From assembly GCA_018667205.1 (NCBI GenBank), contig JABIVN010000115.1, forward strand, positions 1-7,879: 7,879 nt of DNA, given 5' to 3'. Under the pieces are notes generated by a model. It saw only the letters and a list, made by a program, of their open reading frames with translations, was not told where the DNA came from and did not search any database. This document shows, piece after piece, positions 1 through 7,844 of the stretch (position 1 is its first letter; each line of letters opens with the position of its first letter). This DNA comes from Gammaproteobacteria bacterium (GTDB lineage Bacteria > Pseudomonadota > Gammaproteobacteria > Pseudomonadales > Azotimanducaceae). A program made the position numbers and the translations under genes.

Positions 1-1620
<1,620 letters not shown>

Positions 1621-1636
1621 GAGTTTCTCTTTTTTT

Positions 1637-1658
1637 AAAGGGGGCGTAGCCCCCTTTT
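1637..1658 (+). terminator. Rho-independent terminator after the S41 protease gene
   Basis: A perfect 9-base-pair stem, AAAGGGGGC against GCCCCCTTT with a GTA loop, starts 16 bases after the TAA stop and ends in a short run of T. The G+C-rich core with flanking A and T runs is typical of an intrinsic terminator. The T run after the stem is short, but the stem is strong. It separates the protease from the genes that follow. Confidence 0.8.
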
Positions 1659-1738
1659 GGTGCCCTTTAGATGGTGCTCTGTAAATGGGTGTTTAAGATG
1701 TACCATGAACATCCCATTCGAGTTAAGGCAGAAATCTT

Positions 1739-2914
1739 ATGGAGTATCCGTTAGCGGGGCTTAAGGTCCTGGATTTTTCGAGAGTACTGGCAGGACCTTT
1801 CGCTGGAAGAATGCTTTCAGACCTTGGGGCTGATGTCGTGAAAGTAGAGCCTCCAGATGGTGATGTCACTCGTTACTGGGGTCACGAAATCGCCAATATC
1901 ACCGGCTACTTCCACCAGCAAAATGCGGGTAAAAAAAATATCTGTATCGACCTAAGGGCGCCGGACGCGGCAAGTCTGGTTAAACAACTTGTCGCCGAAG
2001 CGGATATCGTGATCGAAAACTACAGACCTGACGTGATGGATCGCCTCGGTGTCGGATATGCAGACCTTAATGCCGTTAATGAAAAGATCATCATGCTCTC
2101 GATTTCCGGATTCGGCAGAGATGGACCCGAGTCAGGAAGGCCAGCCTATGCGCCGGTTATCCACGCTGAAGCGGGCCTGATTGCCCGCTCAACACAAAAA
2201 GAGGGTGTCAAACTGCACGACATGCCGTTATCAGTCGCGGATACAAACGCATCGCTTCATGGCTTGGTAGGCGTATTGTCGGCGCTGCACATGAGGCATC
2301 GCACAGGTAAGGGCCAACATATTGACATCGCCATGATTGATGCAACCGTGGCCACTGATGACCAGATTCATTACGACCTAGAAGGCGCTAATGGAACCGG
2401 CCCAATGCCCAACGAAATATGGGACTCTGCTATCGGTCCAGTCCTGCTATCCACGGACTTTCGGCTGCTTTTCCGCTCGCTAATCACTACTTTTGGCATG
2501 AAAGACCCGTCCAACCCCGAGATGGAACTTGACGTAAAAATTCAAGTACGACGACAGGTCGTTGGAGAATTTCTTCAAACGCTTGACACGATAGAAAAGT
2601 TTTCTGCTGCCATGAAGTCAATGAATATCGCCTGGGGTGAGGTTCGCAGCCCAGAAAATCTGCGCGACCAGATAACCGTTAAGGCAAGGGGCGCAATCAC
2701 TGACATCGACGATCGTAATGGTGGAACCCGACCGATTACGCAGTCACCCTATCGTTTTTCAGCAGCGAAAAGCGGCGTAAGGGGCCCTGTTGCGCATAGA
2801 GGCGAGCATTTTGATAAAGTACTCAAAGGCTGGCTTTCGATGACTGATCAGGAAATTTATCAACTGCGTGAAGACAAAGTCGTCATCTTCGATCCAGAGT
2901 GGCGGCACCACTAA
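1739..2914 (+). CDS. CaiB/BaiF (class III) CoA-transferase family protein
   Basis: A cytoplasmic enzyme of the family that moves coenzyme A from an acyl-CoA donor to a carboxylic acid (formyl-CoA transferase, CaiB and alpha-methylacyl-CoA racemase are relatives). The N-terminus has the family signature: L-x-G-L-K-V-L-D-F-S-R-V-L-A-G-P (5-20), then L-G-A-D-V-V-K-V-E-P (29-38), N-x-G-K-K-N-I-x-I-D-L (62-72), and E-N-Y-R-P (93-97) before a G-V-G-Y stretch. D168 in S-V-A-D-T-N sits where the catalytic aspartate (D169 in formyl-CoA transferase) is expected. Its 391 residues are normal for the family. The ATG at 1739 has an AAGG ribosome site at 1725-1728, 10 bases away. A weak promoter-like pair (TTGGTG at 1657, TGTAAA at 1680) lies upstream. 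The gene stands alone between a terminator and a 324-base gap. The acid and CoA donor cannot be told; a racemase role is also possible. Confidence 0.93.
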   Translation: MEYPLAGLKVLDFSRVLAGPFAGRMLSDLGADVVKVEPPDGDVTRYWGHEIANITGYFHQQNAGKKNICIDLRAPDAASLVKQLVAEADIVIENYRPDVMDRLGVGYADLNAVNEKIIMLSISGFGRDGPESGRPAYAPVIHAEAGLIARSTQKEGVKLHDMPLSVADTNASLHGLVGVLSALHMRHRTGKGQHIDIAMIDATVATDDQIHYDLEGANGTGPMPNEIWDSAIGPVLLSTDFRLLFRSLITTFGMKDPSNPEMELDVKIQVRRQVVGEFLQTLDTIEKFSAAMKSMNIAWGEVRSPENLRDQITVKARGAITDIDDRNGGTRPITQSPYRFSAAKSGVRGPVAHRGEHFDKVLKGWLSMTDQEIYQLREDKVVIFDPEWRHH

Positions 2915-3127
2915 TTTATTTACACTATTTTGGGTTAATCGTGCTGCCACTGCCTGGGTGTCTTTGGGCACTGTCCAGATGATGCTATCACTTTTGGCTA
3001 CCTGTCCGGGCGTCAGCGTATGCCATCAAATCATCTGTCGCCGAGCTTGGTAGCAAGAGCCCAGAGCCATTCCGGTGCACCTAGCGTTAGTGATGGGACA
3101 CACCGTAAAATAGGGCGTTGGTTTCAC

Positions 3128-3157
3128 TTGACGCTAGCATGGCGCCGCCGACACTAT
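3128..3157 (+). promoter_or_regulatory. Possible sigma-70 promoter for the HCCA-like/MBL pair
   Basis: TTGACG (3128-3133) matches five of six bases of the -35 consensus, and CACTAT (3152-3157) lies 18 bases on as a weak -10 (three of six). Transcription would start near 3164, about 75 bases before the TTG start codon. The -10 is poor, so this is tentative. Confidence 0.3.
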
Positions 3158-3191
3158 CGAAAATTCATGAACGGCAGATAGAAAATCGATC

Positions 3192-3242
3192 ATGAGAAAT
3201 GATAACGAAGCTATGTTAGTCAACAAAAGGACCTTTTCTTGA
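3192..3242 (+). CDS. Possible 16-codon upstream leader peptide, stop overlapping a TTG start
   Basis: ATG at 3192 opens a 16-codon frame (M-R-N-D-N-E-A-M, then L-V-N-K-R-T-F-S) ending in TGA at 3240-3242. That stop overlaps the TTG start of the next gene (3239-3241) as TTGA, the arrangement seen in translational coupling. A second in-frame ATG lies at 3213. There is no good ribosome site before 3192, and the peptide resembles nothing I know, so it may be accidental. Confidence 0.25.
   Translation: MRNDNEAMLVNKRTFS
3227..3231 (+). promoter_or_regulatory. Ribosome binding site that fixes a TTG start
   Basis: AAGGA lies 7 bases before TTG at 3239, near-ideal spacing. The first in-frame ATG, at 3263, has no such site, so the TTG is the better start even though it is a rare initiator. 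Confidence 0.7.
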
Positions 3243-4510
3243 AACCCGCAACGCTGATAAAAATGCTGGCCATGGGCTTTATTGCCAGTGACACCCGTCG
3301 GCAGGTCGCACGCATCACAGGACGCCTCACCAGAAAGGGACAGCCCACCATCCAATATTTTCATCAGGTGGATGATCCTTACAGCCATCTAGCGGTGCAA
3401 AAGGTCGACGCACTTGCAACCCGTTACGGCGTAAAGTTCGAGTTCCACTTGGTACAGAATCCAACAAACGAAGAACAGGGTGATGCATTACGGTTTCCCG
3501 CCTGGGCATTACGAGATGCACGGAGCATCGCTTCCGACTATGGTACCGAACTGCCACAGAAGGTTGACCAAATAGATCGTCATCAGGTCGAGTACGCTGA
3601 AAGTTACTTGTCTCGGTACCTGGCAGACGCTGACTTTGCTCAAAAGGCCGTTGCCATTGGGCATCAACTTTGGTCTGGTGAAGCACTAGAGAAACTACCC
3701 GCGAGCAACGCCGCTGCAAACGGCTCAGCAATCCGCAAAAAACTCGGACACTGGCTCAGCGCCACTTTTTATTTTGAAGGTGAATGGTATTGGGGCGTCG
3801 ACCGACTGGTTCACCTTGAAAACCGCCTGCGAGATATGAGGCTCTCAAATGATCCTGCTGGAATATGCGTTCCCAGGCCTGCACCTGAATTGCTTGAGGG
3901 CAAAGATGCCAGCGCCGTCACATTGGAATTCTTCCCTTCCCTGCGCAGCCCTTATACAGCCATCAGTTTTGACCGGGCAATCGCTTTGGCGCAGCGAACA
4001 AAGGTGAGACTTAAGTTACGCCCTGTTATGCCGATGATGATGCGTGGTGTAGCCGCACCGCGAGTTAAACAACTCTACATCATGACCGACACAAAAAGAG
4101 AAGCGGACTACTATGGTCAAAAATTCGGGCCCATGATCGACCCTTTTGGCGAACCGGTTAAACGGGCCTTTGCGTTACTGCCTTTCATGAGTGAGCAAGG
4201 GTTAAGTGTCGAGTACTGTTCAAACTATCTTCGCTCAGCCTGGTGTGATGGCGTTGATATCACCACAGAACGGGGTTTACAGCAGGTCGTCGAAGAAACC
4301 GGTGCCAATTGGCAAGAGGCTCAAAACCAGTTTGCCAATAACGTCTGGGAAACCTTGCTAGAGAATAATGTTTCCGACATGCTAGACGCCGGCCTTTGGG
4401 GAGTCCCGAGTTTCAGGGTAACCGGTGGGACCATAGATGAACCATTTTGCTGTTGGGGGCAAGACCGGCTCTGGCGGGTTGAATCCGAAATAAGCCGAAG
4501 GTCGGTCTGA
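3239..4510 (+). CDS. Tandem-domain HCCA-isomerase / DsbA-like thioredoxin-fold protein
   Basis: A 423-residue protein with two thioredoxin-like halves of the 2-hydroxychromene-2-carboxylate isomerase type (kappa-GST/DsbA superfamily), about twice the length of a single-domain enzyme. Half one (about 36-205) opens with I-Q-Y-F-H-Q-V-D-D-P-Y-S (38-49). Half two (about 227-420) opens with L-E-F-F-P-S-L-R-S-P-Y-T (229-240) and has R-P-V-M-P-M-M-M-R-G, then G-L-W-G-V-P-S-F (385-392) with the cis-proline P390, then G-Q-D-R-L-W. Neither half has a CXXC motif, so disulfide chemistry is unlikely; glutathione-dependent isomerisation or binding fits better. At the equivalent place in half one, S-A-T-F-Y-F (174-179) lacks the cis-proline, though G-V-D-R-L follows, so that half may be structural. 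There is no signal peptide, so it should be cytoplasmic. TTG at 3239 is chosen for its ribosome site. A hydrolase gene follows 25 bases after the stop, probably on the same transcript. The substrate is unknown. Confidence 0.82.
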   Translation: MKPATLIKMLAMGFIASDTRRQVARITGRLTRKGQPTIQYFHQVDDPYSHLAVQKVDALATRYGVKFEFHLVQNPTNEEQGDALRFPAWALRDARSIASDYGTELPQKVDQIDRHQVEYAESYLSRYLADADFAQKAVAIGHQLWSGEALEKLPASNAAANGSAIRKKLGHWLSATFYFEGEWYWGVDRLVHLENRLRDMRLSNDPAGICVPRPAPELLEGKDASAVTLEFFPSLRSPYTAISFDRAIALAQRTKVRLKLRPVMPMMMRGVAAPRVKQLYIMTDTKREADYYGQKFGPMIDPFGEPVKRAFALLPFMSEQGLSVEYCSNYLRSAWCDGVDITTERGLQQVVEETGANWQEAQNQFANNVWETLLENNVSDMLDAGLWGVPSFRVTGGTIDEPFCCWGQDRLWRVESEISRRSV

Positions 4511-4535
4511 ATATTTACATCACTCGAGCATCAAC

Positions 4536-5582
4536 ATGATCAAATTTTTAACTTACCTCGTTCTTTCCGTCATCGTACTGAGTGGACTTCTTCGTTATTC
4601 ACTCGAATTCGAATCCGCTCAGGATATCGCCATTGAACAGGTATACCGGGCAGGAATGTCCAACGCAGCAAACGGTTTACCAAACCCTGACAGCCTTCGA
4701 GTATTCGTTTGCGGGAGTGCCTCACCCCTGGGGAATACCCCGCGAGCCCAGGCCTGTATCGCTGTCCTAACGCCTTCACATTTTTATATATTCGATTCGG
4801 GGGCAGGTTCCACTGCCAATATCTCAGGCGCGGGGCTCCCTTACGAAAGATTACAGGGCGTGTTTCTTACTCATTTTCACTCCGATCATATTGCTGAACT
4901 CTATGAGCTGAACCTGGCCTCCTGGGTAAGGGGCCGATCAACAGCCATGAACGTGTACGGCCCAAAAGGCGTGGCAAAAGTTGTCTCCGGCATTAACGAT
5001 ACCTACGAACTAGACGTCGAGTACCGGGTTGAACATCATGGCAGCGATCTTCTGAACCCAAACCTCGCCAAGCTAAAAGCAGAAACCATAAGCGCGGGGG
5101 TGGTGCTGGAAGACGGCGATCTAACGGTGACAGCCTACACAGCCAGCCATGCACCAATTGAACCGGCTGTTGGCTACCGTATTGATTATCGCGGAAGAAG
5201 TGTTGTGATATCCGGTGACAGTTTGGTCACCGATGACACCCGAAGAATAGCCAGCAACGTCGACTTGCTGCTGCACGACGCACTATCCCTGCCCCTGACT
5301 GAAGCAGCGGCAGAAGCCGCCACTACAGCAGGCCTGACAAGGCTGGCAAAGATCATTTCCGACGTCATGGACTATCACGCCAGCACAGATTCACTGATTG
5401 AACTGGGCGCTGATACCGATGCAGGCATGGTCGCCTTCTATCACTTAGTGCCAGCGCCGGCAAACCTGATTATGTTAAAGATATTCGAACGAAACCTGCC
5501 GGCAAACTTTGTATTGGCAAACGACGGTGACTGGTTCGAACTACCCAGTGACTCAGCCGACATTACTTACACCAATCAATAG
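4536..5582 (+). CDS. Membrane-anchored MBL-fold metallo-hydrolase, RNase Z/arylsulfatase-like
   Basis: A zinc hydrolase of the metallo-beta-lactamase fold, 348 residues. Residues 4-19 form one hydrophobic segment with no obvious signal-peptidase site, so it is probably a signal anchor with the enzyme on the periplasmic side. The metal motif H-F-H-S-D-H (H113, H115, D117, H118) follows V-F-L-T. Further candidate ligands are H205 (A-S-H-A-P), D228 (V-I-S-G-D-S) and H303 (F-Y-H-L-V-P), the order seen in RNase Z-like enzymes; H247 and H281 are also conserved-looking. The early V-C-G-S-A-S-P and Q-A-C-I-A-V strands suit the group of exported RNase Z-like hydrolases. With a membrane anchor, tRNA 3' processing is unlikely; an ester or sulfate-ester substrate is more plausible but unproven. 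The ATG at 4536 gives a clean N-terminal signal but has only a weak ribosome site, consistent with coupling to the gene 25 bases upstream. Confidence 0.88.
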   Translation: MIKFLTYLVLSVIVLSGLLRYSLEFESAQDIAIEQVYRAGMSNAANGLPNPDSLRVFVCGSASPLGNTPRAQACIAVLTPSHFYIFDSGAGSTANISGAGLPYERLQGVFLTHFHSDHIAELYELNLASWVRGRSTAMNVYGPKGVAKVVSGINDTYELDVEYRVEHHGSDLLNPNLAKLKAETISAGVVLEDGDLTVTAYTASHAPIEPAVGYRIDYRGRSVVISGDSLVTDDTRRIASNVDLLLHDALSLPLTEAAAEAATTAGLTRLAKIISDVMDYHASTDSLIELGADTDAGMVAFYHLVPAPANLIMLKIFERNLPANFVLANDGDWFELPSDSADITYTNQ

Positions 5583-5608
5583 CCCACCCAAAGGTCCTGG
5601 CTACGCTG

Positions 5609-5626
5609 GGCCGTTAGCGGTCTTTT
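5609..5626 (+). terminator. Weak possible intrinsic terminator after the MBL hydrolase gene
   Basis: GGCCG and CGGTC form a 5-base-pair stem (one G-T pair) around a TTAG loop, followed by TTTT. It starts 26 bases after the stop codon. The stem is short, so this is a candidate only, but its position between the hydrolase and the GST fits separate transcription units. Confidence 0.35.
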
Positions 5627-5693
5627 AAGGCCGGCGGCGCGGTGAACACCAACAATCCGCATCTGTTTTAGAGAGATCGCTAGAGACCTGCAC

Positions 5694-5702
5694 TGCTATA
5701 GT
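5694..5702 (+). promoter_or_regulatory. Possible extended -10 promoter for the GST gene
   Basis: TG-C-TATAGT is an extended -10 element: TATAGT (5697-5702) matches five of six consensus bases and TG sits one base before it. No good -35 is present at 16-18 bases, which extended -10 promoters can tolerate. Transcription would start near 5709, giving a leader of about 63 bases. Confidence 0.4.
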
Positions 5703-5713
5703 GAGCAGAGTTT

Positions 5714-5752
5714 ATCGACAGTAGCCCCCCTACCTAATGGCAATCGACAGTA
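5714..5752 (+). repeat. Direct repeat of a 10-base word in the GST leader
   Basis: ATCGACAGTA occurs at 5714-5723 and again at 5743-5752, 29 bases apart start to start (close to three helical turns), between the possible promoter and the GST start. Two same-face copies could be a regulator site, but a chance match is not excluded. Confidence 0.35.
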
Positions 5753-5771
5753 AATCGAGGAAAGAAATACC

Positions 5772-6389
5772 ATGAAACTTTATGACTACCCCGGTGCGCC
5801 CAATCCACGAAGGGTTAAAATTTTTCTGGATGAAAAAGGCCTCGAATACGAAATAGTGAACTGCGACATGGCGAAAGGGGAACACAAGCTAGCCGCATTT
5901 CTTGAGAAAAACCCTAGCGGCAAGATCCCTGTGCTGGAGCTTGATGATGGTCGATGCCTTGCAGAGTCGGTTGCTATCTGCAGATACCTGGAAGCGATCC
6001 AGCCAGAACCGAACCTCTTCGGCAGAAACCCATTTGAACTAGGGCACATCGAAATGCGTAACCGCCAGATTGAACTTGAGCTATGGACCCAGGTTGGCGT
6101 CTCCTGGGTAAATGGATCAATCGTCACCAAACTGTGGCAGGTCGAGCCGAACACCCGCGCCAAGGAAACCAGTGATGCAAACGTCAGGCGCTACCATGAA
6201 CGTCTGGATCGAGAGTTTAGCCAGTCAGACTATGTCGCAGGAAGCAGGTTTACTGTTGCGGATATATCCCTTATCAGCGCCATCGATTTCGGCGCAAGTC
6301 TGGTCGACCTGAAACCCGAAGACGGCCTGGATAATCTTTGGCAGTGGCATGCAAGGGTATCAGCTCGGAATAGCGTGCAAAACAACTAA
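5772..6389 (+). CDS. Glutathione S-transferase family protein
   Basis: A cytosolic glutathione S-transferase of 205 residues, the normal length, likely acting as a dimer. The N-terminal thioredoxin-like domain (1-80) has Y-P-G-A-P-N-P-R-R-V (6-15), then N-P-S-G-K-I-P-V-L (47-55) with cis-proline P53, then L-A-E-S-V-A-I-C-R-Y-L-E (63-74), where E65 and S66 bind the glutamyl part of glutathione in this family. The active-site loop has no Ser or Cys at the usual place; N11 may align with the asparagine of the YfcG-type (Nu-class) enzymes, a comparison made from memory. The helical domain (about 85-200) carries the T-V-A-D-I-S capping motif with D164. The ATG at 5772 has a GAGGA ribosome site at 5757-5761. 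It may detoxify electrophiles or serve a catabolic step. The neighbouring HCCA-like protein shares the glutathione theme, but a possible promoter of its own suggests separate control. Confidence 0.93.
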   Translation: MKLYDYPGAPNPRRVKIFLDEKGLEYEIVNCDMAKGEHKLAAFLEKNPSGKIPVLELDDGRCLAESVAICRYLEAIQPEPNLFGRNPFELGHIEMRNRQIELELWTQVGVSWVNGSIVTKLWQVEPNTRAKETSDANVRRYHERLDREFSQSDYVAGSRFTVADISLISAIDFGASLVDLKPEDGLDNLWQWHARVSARNSVQNN

Positions 6390-6487
6390 GTCACCCTGAG
6401 CCCTCATCGTGTGCCATCAGAAGCCTCGTGCGCTACAAGCTTATTGACCCGAACCTTCACACATCGCACGACCGTGAAAGCTCGATC

Positions 6488-6493
6488 TATATT
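6488..6493 (+). promoter_or_regulatory. Possible -10 element for the SDR gene
   Basis: TATATT matches five of six -10 consensus bases and lies about 60 bases before the SDR start. No convincing -35 is found at 16-18 bases upstream, so the call is weak. Confidence 0.2.
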
Positions 6494-6550
6494 GTTTTGA
6501 TACGAAGGTGAGTGTTAGTCTTCTGCCACCCCCTTCTTAAGGTTTATACC

Positions 6551-7504
6551 ATGGCAGCACTCGGCGAAAAAACCACGACAGATGAAGTACTTGAAGGCGT
6601 CGACCTGACCGGTAAGGTCGCAATAGTGACCGGTGCCTCTGGTGGACTCGGGGCAGAGACGGCCAGAGCACTAGCCTCCAAAGGTGCTGCTGTCACCATT
6701 GCCGCAAGGGACCTTACCCGCGCCCAGGCAATGGCCGATCAGATCAAAGAAAGCACCGGCAACCCTAACGTCGATGTCGGAGAACTCGAGCTTGATAAAC
6801 CCGACCGTGTCAGGGCTTTCGCTAAAACTTATCTCGAGAATCACAACGAGTTGAACCTGCTGATTAACAATGCTGGCGTCATGGCCTGCCCCCTGAATCG
6901 AACCACGCAGGGCTGGGAAATGCAGTTCGCAACGAATCACCTGGGGCATTTCCTGCTGACCTGCCTGCTCAGCCCGGCGCTGGTCAATGGCGCACCTGCA
7001 AGAGTCGTGAACCTTAGCTCCGGCGGACACAACTTTGCCCCTGTGGATTTCGATGACATCCATTTCAATCACCGTGACTATGACAAGTTCCAAAGCTATG
7101 GTCAGTCGAAAACGGCAAACATTCTGTTTTCTATCGAACTCGACAACCGCCTTAAAGATCGCGGTGTTAGAGCCAATGCCGTGCATCCTGGTGTGATCAT
7201 CACTGACCTGGGGAGACACATGTCAGAAGAAGACATACAGGCGATCACTGGCAATAGACCTAAAGGATCGCCGCAGATGGTCTTTAAGGAAATACCCGCC
7301 GGCGCCGCGACCTCTGTATGGATGGCAACGTCGCAGGACCTCGAGGGTGTCGGCGGCCAGTACGCGCAGGATTGTGGTCTGGTTGAACCCGACGCCGCCA
7401 ACGCCGGGACCGGTGGATGGGCAAAATGGGCTCAGGGGACTAACGACGCGCGGCGCCTGTGGGGCATGTCTGAAGAAATGCTTGGAGAGACATTTGATCT
7501 CTAA
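6551..7504 (+). CDS. Short-chain dehydrogenase/reductase (retinol dehydrogenase/WWOX-like subgroup)
   Basis: An NAD(P)-dependent oxidoreductase of 317 residues with a full classical SDR set. The cofactor loop is T-G-A-S-G-G-L-G (27-34), and A-A-R-D at the end of the second strand hints at NADP(H). N-N-A-G is at 106-109, the active-site serine is probably S157 in N-L-S-S-G-G-H, and Y183-x-x-x-K187 is the catalytic Tyr-Lys pair. The later N-A-V-H-P-G-V-I-I-T-D-L segment is typical of retinol-dehydrogenase-like SDRs. The frame is open from a GTG at 6512, but ATG at 6551 is preferred: TAAGG at 6538-6542 gives 8-base spacing, and the extra 13 residues look unlike the family. The start L-E-G-V-D-L-T-G-K-V is the usual entry to the fold. 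It probably oxidises or reduces an alcohol or ketone; the substrate is unknown. The gap to the GST is 161 bases, so co-transcription is uncertain. Confidence 0.93.
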   Translation: MAALGEKTTTDEVLEGVDLTGKVAIVTGASGGLGAETARALASKGAAVTIAARDLTRAQAMADQIKESTGNPNVDVGELELDKPDRVRAFAKTYLENHNELNLLINNAGVMACPLNRTTQGWEMQFATNHLGHFLLTCLLSPALVNGAPARVVNLSSGGHNFAPVDFDDIHFNHRDYDKFQSYGQSKTANILFSIELDNRLKDRGVRANAVHPGVIITDLGRHMSEEDIQAITGNRPKGSPQMVFKEIPAGAATSVWMATSQDLEGVGGQYAQDCGLVEPDAANAGTGGWAKWAQGTNDARRLWGMSEEMLGETFDL

Positions 7505-7513
7505 AGGGTGAAA

Positions 7514-7545
7514 CCGCGATCGGCGCCGTGCTATTTCGGTCGCGG
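7514..7545 (+). other. G+C-rich hairpin just after the SDR gene
   Basis: CCGCGATCG and CGGTCGCGG can pair over nine positions (one T-G pair) around a 14-base loop, starting 10 bases after the stop. No T run follows, so it is not a standard intrinsic terminator; it may protect the mRNA 3' end or support Rho-dependent ending. Confidence 0.4.
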
Positions 7546-7789
7546 CACTATCCCACGCCTTCATTGCAGGCACCAAAAGAAATCAAGGCTTTAACCTTAG
7601 CGTTAGATTCAATCTACGCAAAGAACTCTGGTAGACAACGGCTGCGCCCAGTCATAACAACCTCCCAAAAATCAGTCATAAAACATCGAACACACAAAAT
7701 ACTAAACGTCTTTCAATTAGTCGCTTGAGCACCAAACCCCATCACCAGGGAACGAATACTTCAGTTTACAAAATATTCATTATTTAGTT

Positions 7790-7818
7790 TTTACTCAGCA
7801 GCCAAAGTTGGTTACATT
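7790..7818 (+). promoter_or_regulatory. Possible sigma-70 promoter for the last gene
   Basis: TTTACT (7790-7795) and TACATT (7813-7818) each match four of six consensus bases with an ideal 17-base spacer, downstream of an A+T-rich block. Transcription would begin near 7825, about 20 bases before the start codon. Confidence 0.4.
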
Positions 7819-7844
7819 CTGCACATCACTAATGAGGTCCCTAA

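Larger units (their letters stand above)
2915..3238 (+). other. 324-base intergenic region with leader of the HCCA-like gene
   Basis: I see no convincing gene here; open stretches on either strand are short and resemble no family. No strong terminator follows the CoA-transferase. The last 110 bases look like a leader: a possible promoter (3128-3157), a 16-codon upstream reading frame (3192-3242) and the ribosome site for the TTG start (3227-3231). Short inverted arms CTAGCGT (3081-3087) and ACGCTAG (3131-3137) flank 43 bases, but arms of this length are common by chance. Confidence 0.6.
7505..7844 (+). other. 340-base intergenic region before the last gene
   Basis: I see no supported gene. 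A short open frame from a GTG at 7528 lacks a ribosome site and gives a low-complexity, unfamiliar peptide. The stretch holds a G+C-rich hairpin (7514-7545), then A- and C-rich DNA, then an A+T-rich block (about 7757-7796) that leads into the possible promoter of the last gene. Confidence 0.6.

Noticed and set aside
2868..3053. 61-codon + strand frame across the end of the CoA-transferase gene and into the gap
   Set aside because: Half of it overlaps a confident gene in another frame, it lacks a ribosome site, and the product has no recognisable features.
3081..3137. Inverted arms CTAGCGT / ACGCTAG flanking 43 bases, overlapping the possible -35 element
   Set aside because: Seven-base arms within about 50 bases should occur some two dozen times by chance in a window of this size, and the loop is long. 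Not enough for an operator call.
6512..6550. GTG at 6512 as the SDR start
   Set aside because: The extra 13 residues are unlike the family's N-terminus, and the ATG at 6551 has a better-spaced ribosome site.
6671..7219. Long open frame on the - strand inside the SDR gene (182 codons)
   Set aside because: It lies wholly within a gene with all the SDR motifs; the antisense product resembles no family and has no ribosome site that I can see.
7598..7606. TAGCGTTAG, also present at 3082-3090, resembling the end of an integron attC site (GTTAGAT at 7602-7608)
   Set aside because: Shared 9-mers are expected by the hundred in 8 kb. The copy at 3086 does not fit the GTTRRRY core, no matching inverse core or long stem is present, and there is no integrase.
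7528..7728. 66-codon open frame from GTG after the SDR gene
   Set aside because: No ribosome site, a low-complexity Ser/Lys/Thr-rich product of no known type, and it overlaps the hairpin at 7514-7545.
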